Below are positions 60,704 through 64,000 of a DNA stretch of 64,000 nucleotides, piece by piece; within the stretch, counting starts at the first letter, position 1; the number at the start of each line of letters is the position of its first letter. Position numbers and translations under genes: made by a program. The stretch is from an uncultured Opitutales bacterium (lineage in GTDB: Bacteria > Verrucomicrobiota > Verrucomicrobiia > Opitutales > Intestinicryptomonadaceae). Location of the stretch: contig CALXLM010000026.1 of assembly GCA_944389195.1 (NCBI GenBank), positions 62,001 to 126,000 on the forward strand, written 5' to 3'. The notes beneath the pieces were generated by a model. The model was not told the origin of the DNA and ran no database searches. It saw only the letters and a list, made by a program, of their open reading frames with translations.

Positions 60704-61526
60704 CAATTACTCAGCCCAAGCAAGATGCCTAATAGAGGGTCTGCCGTCTTTAGGCTTTCCCAAATACCGTTATGCGGTTGCATTTTTAAATTTTTAACGG
60801 CGCAATTCGCTTTATAATGCGTTTTAGGCGCGCTTTGGCGATTCGCAGAAATTAGCGTATGGTTTTCGGCACACCCTAAACTGCCGCTGTGCTTTTAAAA
60901 TATGGGGCGGCATCAAAGGTGCGGAATAAGCTGCTTGCAGTTTGAGGTTTTCATAGTTTGTCAACGCGCTGCATATGCTTCCCACATACTGCCGTTAAAC
61001 ATTCCCGTTCGCACGCACGCCCCGTTTTAATTTTATTTTTCCATAGAAGCCCTCCGCTGTCACGCCGTTTTGCGGGGCTTAACTTTCGCAGCAAAAAACC
61101 TTAGTCTGTTCAATCCTCAAGATTCTTCGTTTATTAAATTTTCTAAACTGCGCATTAAATATCGCGATCCTTTTGCCTTTTTAGCCTCCATCTTTTTTAT
61201 CAATTCCGTAACCATGGCGGAAAACGTAAAATTTTTTCGCTGTTTTCCCGAAACGATCACCTGCCCCTATCTTAAAATTCCCTCTTGCTTTTTTAGCCAT
61301 TCGGCTGTTTATTTCATGCGGCGCGAAGCGCGAATATGCGATATGGATGTTCCCGCACCGCGGTGCGGTAGAAAATCCAGAACGAACATATATTCAAGCC
61401 GCAAAACAGGACTGAACAAAGCGTTAAAAAACTAAGCCTCTGCTTCGATGTAAAATTTTAGCGAAAAAAACATATTCACGCTTTCGCGAACGGATCGCCG
61501 CCTCCGCAGAGTTAACAGTTCCGTCC
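60704..61526. other. Spacer between convergent genes, no recognisable gene
   Basis: 823 bases. A possible 6-bp hairpin GCCTAA/TTAGGC lies near 60727-60757, followed by a short T-run, and could end the ybaB transcript. Open frames here (for example 61070-61435 plus) show skewed composition without family motifs. As in the other long spacers the plus strand is pyrimidine-rich in the middle. Confidence 0.45.
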
Positions 61527-61859
61527 TTAATATGCAAAATGCCAACGAATAAGTTCCGGATTCAGTCTCAATGCAAAAATCACGCTATAAACTGCGGCGC
61601 TTATAAGGAAAACCGCACATATAAAAACGTTCCCCCAGAATTTTCTAAATTTTATATATTCACCCACATTTTCCCCATCGGCTCCGCCAAACTCCTTATA
61701 TCTAAATTCTTCGTATTCGTCCGAACTAAAGTTTAATTTAAAGAAGATATACAGCAAATATATTGAAAATACGACGAAAGATACCGATATGAGAAAATCT
61801 ATGGAAAATATTATTTCAAAAAATTCCAATCCATCGGAAATGTTTTCTATCTCTTCCAT
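61527..61859 (-). CDS. Small membrane protein with two TM segments, function unknown
   Basis: 110 residues. Two hydrophobic segments (about 17-41 and 77-97) flank an acidic central loop (SSDEYEEFRYKEFGGADGENVGEY). I do not recognise the family. Starts on MEEIENISDGLEFFEIIFSI. It lies 42 bases behind a PEP-CTERM gene on the same strand. Confidence 0.6.
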   Translation of the reverse strand: MEEIENISDGLEFFEIIFSIDFLISVSFVVFSIYLLYIFFKLNFSSDEYEEFRYKEFGGADGENVGEYIKFRKFWGNVFICAVFLISAAVYSVIFALRLNPELIRWHFAY

Positions 61860-61901
61860 TATGCGCCTGGCTTAGCAAAAGATATTTCCGATATTATAAA
61901 A

Positions 61902-63347
61902 TTATCTTTTCCGGCGGCGAACTGCAAAGACTACAGCAAGCACACATAAAGTCAAAGCACAGAACGATGGTTCCGGAACAGACGCCCCCGCAACGACAAA
62001 ATCGGACACAGTCTCTGGATTCCAATCGACGCCATTGCCGTTAGAATCGTGAAACAGCCCGACAAACGCAGCACGCGCGTCTTTGTCGCTATCATATCCT
62101 GACATAACGACAGTTGTTCCCTCTCCGAGAACCAAAATATCGTTCACGCCTTCGGCCGCGCCTGCGTCAAATACGAAGTTTACTCTGTCACTGAGCGTCA
62201 GAGTGACGTTGTCGGCTATTTCAAATATACCGCCGTCTTTTATATCAATTGTCCCGCCGGTCAAAATGGAATCCACTGTCAATTTGGCAGAGATTTCATG
62301 CGCCAATACTGTAAAAATTTCGCCCTCAGACAAGACAAGTCCGCGATTTGAATTGCTGTCTCCGTTGTTAAAAGAGTAAATGACCCCGTCTCCCACCATG
62401 GAATTTTCAACGTTTCTAAACGAAACGTCGTCGATTGTAATCGTTTTTACATCGGAGGTGCCGAAATACGCCACGGTAGAACCTCTGAGATCTATGGATT
62501 TTAATGTTTGGGTATCCGAATTTGCCCTCTGTCCCATGGCTTTGGCAAACATCTCGGCGTTAACGTTTATAAACTTAACGTCGTGGGCAATCAGCGTATC
62601 TACCGACGTTTTCGCGTTTATGTCTATGCCGCTCCATGAATTTACTGTGGAACCGCTTATGTTTATATTTTTTACAGTATTTCCCTTTAAGCAAAGTGCC
62701 GAAGCCATCGTCGCTCCGTCGAACTCGTATCCGGCCATCGAATCGATACATCCCTTAAAGGTAGAATTTGAAAAATCGATATTTTCTACATTGCCAGACA
62801 GCGTGACATTGCCGTCGATGGCTCCGAAGGAAACAAACGTACTGCCCGAAAAGTTTACATTTTTCAAAAAGCCGTTTGATACAACTGCGGAACTTCTTAC
62901 CGCGCTTGACGTGGCGCTGAAACTGCTTCCCGAAAAATCGACATTTTCAAGGCTTGAATCTTCCGAAATATAAAAACCGTATAAATCATAGTTGGAGGTT
63001 CCCGATATCTTCAGATTGCGAAAATCGGAATCGATAATCGAGCTTTTTTCAATTGAAAGAACGCTTGGAGCATAAGCCGTCAAACCCAACTCGGATTTCA
63101 TTATCGGGAACCTGTCGGCATGGACGGTATTTACCGATACGCTTTCCATTCCGGAATAGTTTGCACCGTCCAAATTCAAGCTGCTAAATGCGGAGAAGCC
63201 CCTGCTATCCGTATAGACGCCGTTTGCGTCGTAGGAATACCCCTCACCGTCCGCTGTTGCATACTGCCATTCTTGAGCCGCCAAAATTCCCGGGAAAAAA
63301 GCCGCCATGAAAGCTGTTAAAAATATTTTTATGATAATTCTCATCAT
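61902..63347 (-). CDS. PEP-CTERM secreted beta-solenoid protein
   Basis: Exported protein of 481 residues; start ATG ATG at 63347/63344, signal peptide about residues 1-24 (KIFLTAFMAAFFPGILAAQ). The centre (about 85-310) is built of repeated NxxFSxSxF-type coils (NVDFSGSSFSA, NVNFSGSTFVS, NIDFSNSTFKG, NINISGSTVNS), a right-handed beta-solenoid. Autotransporter-like EGVNDILVLGEGTTVVMSG follows. The C-terminus is a PEP-CTERM tag: VPEPSFCALTLCVLAVVFAV and RRRKR, the sorting signal cut by exosortase. Function is probably surface display or biofilm matrix. Confidence 0.85.
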   Translation of the reverse strand: MMRIIIKIFLTAFMAAFFPGILAAQEWQYATADGEGYSYDANGVYTDSRGFSAFSSLNLDGANYSGMESVSVNTVHADRFPIMKSELGLTAYAPSVLSIEKSSIIDSDFRNLKISGTSNYDLYGFYISEDSSLENVDFSGSSFSATSSAVRSSAVVSNGFLKNVNFSGSTFVSFGAIDGNVTLSGNVENIDFSNSTFKGCIDSMAGYEFDGATMASALCLKGNTVKNINISGSTVNSWSGIDINAKTSVDTLIAHDVKFINVNAEMFAKAMGQRANSDTQTLKSIDLRGSTVAYFGTSDVKTITIDDVSFRNVENSMVGDGVIYSFNNGDSNSNRGLVLSEGEIFTVLAHEISAKLTVDSILTGGTIDIKDGGIFEIADNVTLTLSDRVNFVFDAGAAEGVNDILVLGEGTTVVMSGYDSDKDARAAFVGLFHDSNGNGVDWNPETVSDFVVAGASVPEPSFCALTLCVLAVVFAVRRRKR

Positions 63348-63446
63348 ATACTATTCTTTATAAATAAAAATCATGAAGCTATTTTTCCCGAAAAATTTTC
63401 TATTTGCCAGTCCGCCTATCCGCTTGCGAACCGGTAGATACCGGAT

Positions 63447-64000
63447 TTACTTGCGCCTTCTGCATGCGGCAAATGCAAGCGAAATTGCGCCGAGCAGAGC
63501 CGCATAAACGGACGGCTCAGGAATCGCCAACGCGAAATTGCCGACTTCCCCAGTAATTGTATTCAGCGACCCGTCCTCAAGCCACGAGTCAAGCTTCGAC
63601 CATACGCCGGTTTCCCCCATATAATATAGGTTCACTCCGGACATATCCGCGTCCAAGGAGAAGCTCAGCACGACGGTTTCCTCGCTTTCATAGTTGACAT
63701 TCCACGCCGCAAGCAGATTTGCGCCGAATACGTCGGCCGCCACAGAATCGTTCCTCACGTTCTCGCCAAAAGCGGTATCGCCTTGGGTCACTACCGTGAT
63801 TGAAGATGTGTCATCGCTGAATTTCATTGTCCCTGCGCCGGACGTCGTCGCCATGCCCATGTCGCCATAATTTGTTTCGGTGACGTATCCGTTTGTGAAC
63901 ATGCCGCTTGAGGCGTCAAAAGTACCGCCGTACGCCTTCACATTCCCGAAATCCAATCCCGAAGCCGCGGCAATCTTACCCGACGAAGAATTTTTCGCTA
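63447..64000 (-). CDS. PEP-CTERM protein, C-terminal part (5' end beyond the right edge)
   Basis: The frame is open from the stop at 63447 to the last base of the window, so the true start lies outside; the TTG at 63956 is not a credible start. The visible 184 residues begin AKNSSSGKIAAASGLDFG and contain serine- and glycine-rich beta strands (GGTFDASSGMFTNGYVTETN, VVLSFSLDADMSGVNLYYMG) typical of autotransporter-like repeats. The end AIPEPSVYAALLGAISLAFA with CRRRK is a second PEP-CTERM tag. It lies upstream of and co-directional with the first PEP-CTERM gene. Confidence 0.85.
   Translation of the reverse strand, partial: AKNSSSGKIAAASGLDFGNVKAYGGTFDASSGMFTNGYVTETNYGDMGMATTSGAGTMKFSDDTSSITVVTQGDTAFGENVRNDSVAADVFGANLLAAWNVNYESEETVVLSFSLDADMSGVNLYYMGETGVWSKLDSWLEDGSLNTITGEVGNFALAIPEPSVYAALLGAISLAFAACRRRK

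Noticed and set aside
61070-61435. Open frame of 121 codons after ybaB
   Set aside because: Plus-strand composition is that of the pyrimidine-rich spacer; no motif or start signal.

Overview
The window looks like chromosome from a Gram-negative member of the Verrucomicrobiota (an Opitutae/Puniceicoccales-like lineage is my best guess; Lentisphaerota or Kiritimatiellota are not excluded). The grounds are an LPS and outer-membrane assembly set (LptE, an LptF/G permease, a BamD-like protein, Lgt), two secreted proteins ending in PEP-CTERM sorting tags, several secreted polysaccharide-active enzymes scattered among housekeeping genes, and a lack of Shine-Dalgarno sequences at most starts. Taxonomy is inference from gene content only. 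I saw no prophage, insertion sequence, CRISPR array, rRNA or replication origin.

Layout. 1-1260 (minus): tRNA-Lys(CTT) directly upstream of rpsU, with thyA running off the left edge. 1432-11953 (plus): a secreted esterase, then a tight run of metallo-beta-lactamase hydrolase, ribD, methyltransferase, M16 peptidase, pyrH, frr, proB and sufT, followed by a lone PstS-like binding protein and tRNA-Gly(GCC). 11997-13258 is a 1.3 kb spacer without a convincing gene. 13259-18339: a small membrane protein, a secreted SGNH esterase, a DUF5696-like glycosidase, an acyl-ACP thioesterase and a zinc-ribbon protein. 18598-22952: serS, ffh and a secreted (alpha/alpha)6-barrel glycosidase. 23666-28428: a secreted FAD oxidoreductase, another SGNH esterase and a divergent P1B-type metal ATPase with a Cys/His-rich head. 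28479-37748 (minus): lgt, an LptF/G permease, a DUF2157/GDYXXLXY-like pair, rpmF-plsX-fabH and a CPA2 antiporter with a regulatory tail. 37811-46621 (plus): class-III aminotransferase, yggS, aroE, prepilin peptidase, xerC/D, a BamD-like protein, lptE, rpe and two membrane proteins. 46791-48942: a parallel beta-helix protein and KDPG aldolase, suggesting uronate use. 49248-53253 (minus): outer-membrane barrel, orphan periplasmic binding protein, catalytically degenerate beta-lactamase-fold protein and an RmlD-like reductase. 53342-60703 (plus): hisC, CNNM/CBS protein, acnA, a STAS protein, a GAF-SpoIIE phosphatase and ybaB. 61527-64000 (minus): a small membrane protein and two PEP-CTERM proteins, the second cut by the right edge.

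How the genes fit together. Most of the window is ordinary biosynthesis and envelope assembly. The accessory layer is saccharolytic: esterases, glycosidases, a beta-helix protein and KDPG aldolase fit an organism that deacetylates and degrades complex polysaccharides. The most unusual signals are promoters whose -10 elements sit only 6-10 nt before start codons without Shine-Dalgarno sequences (candidate leaderless mRNAs), palindromes embedded in two promoter regions, the Cys/His repeat head of the metal ATPase, the apparently dead beta-lactamase-fold protein in an orphan sensing-like cluster, and a STAS/SpoIIE pair placed in the same operon as aconitase. I found no clear candidate for an entirely new multi-gene system; the 49.2-53.3 kb cluster is the nearest.
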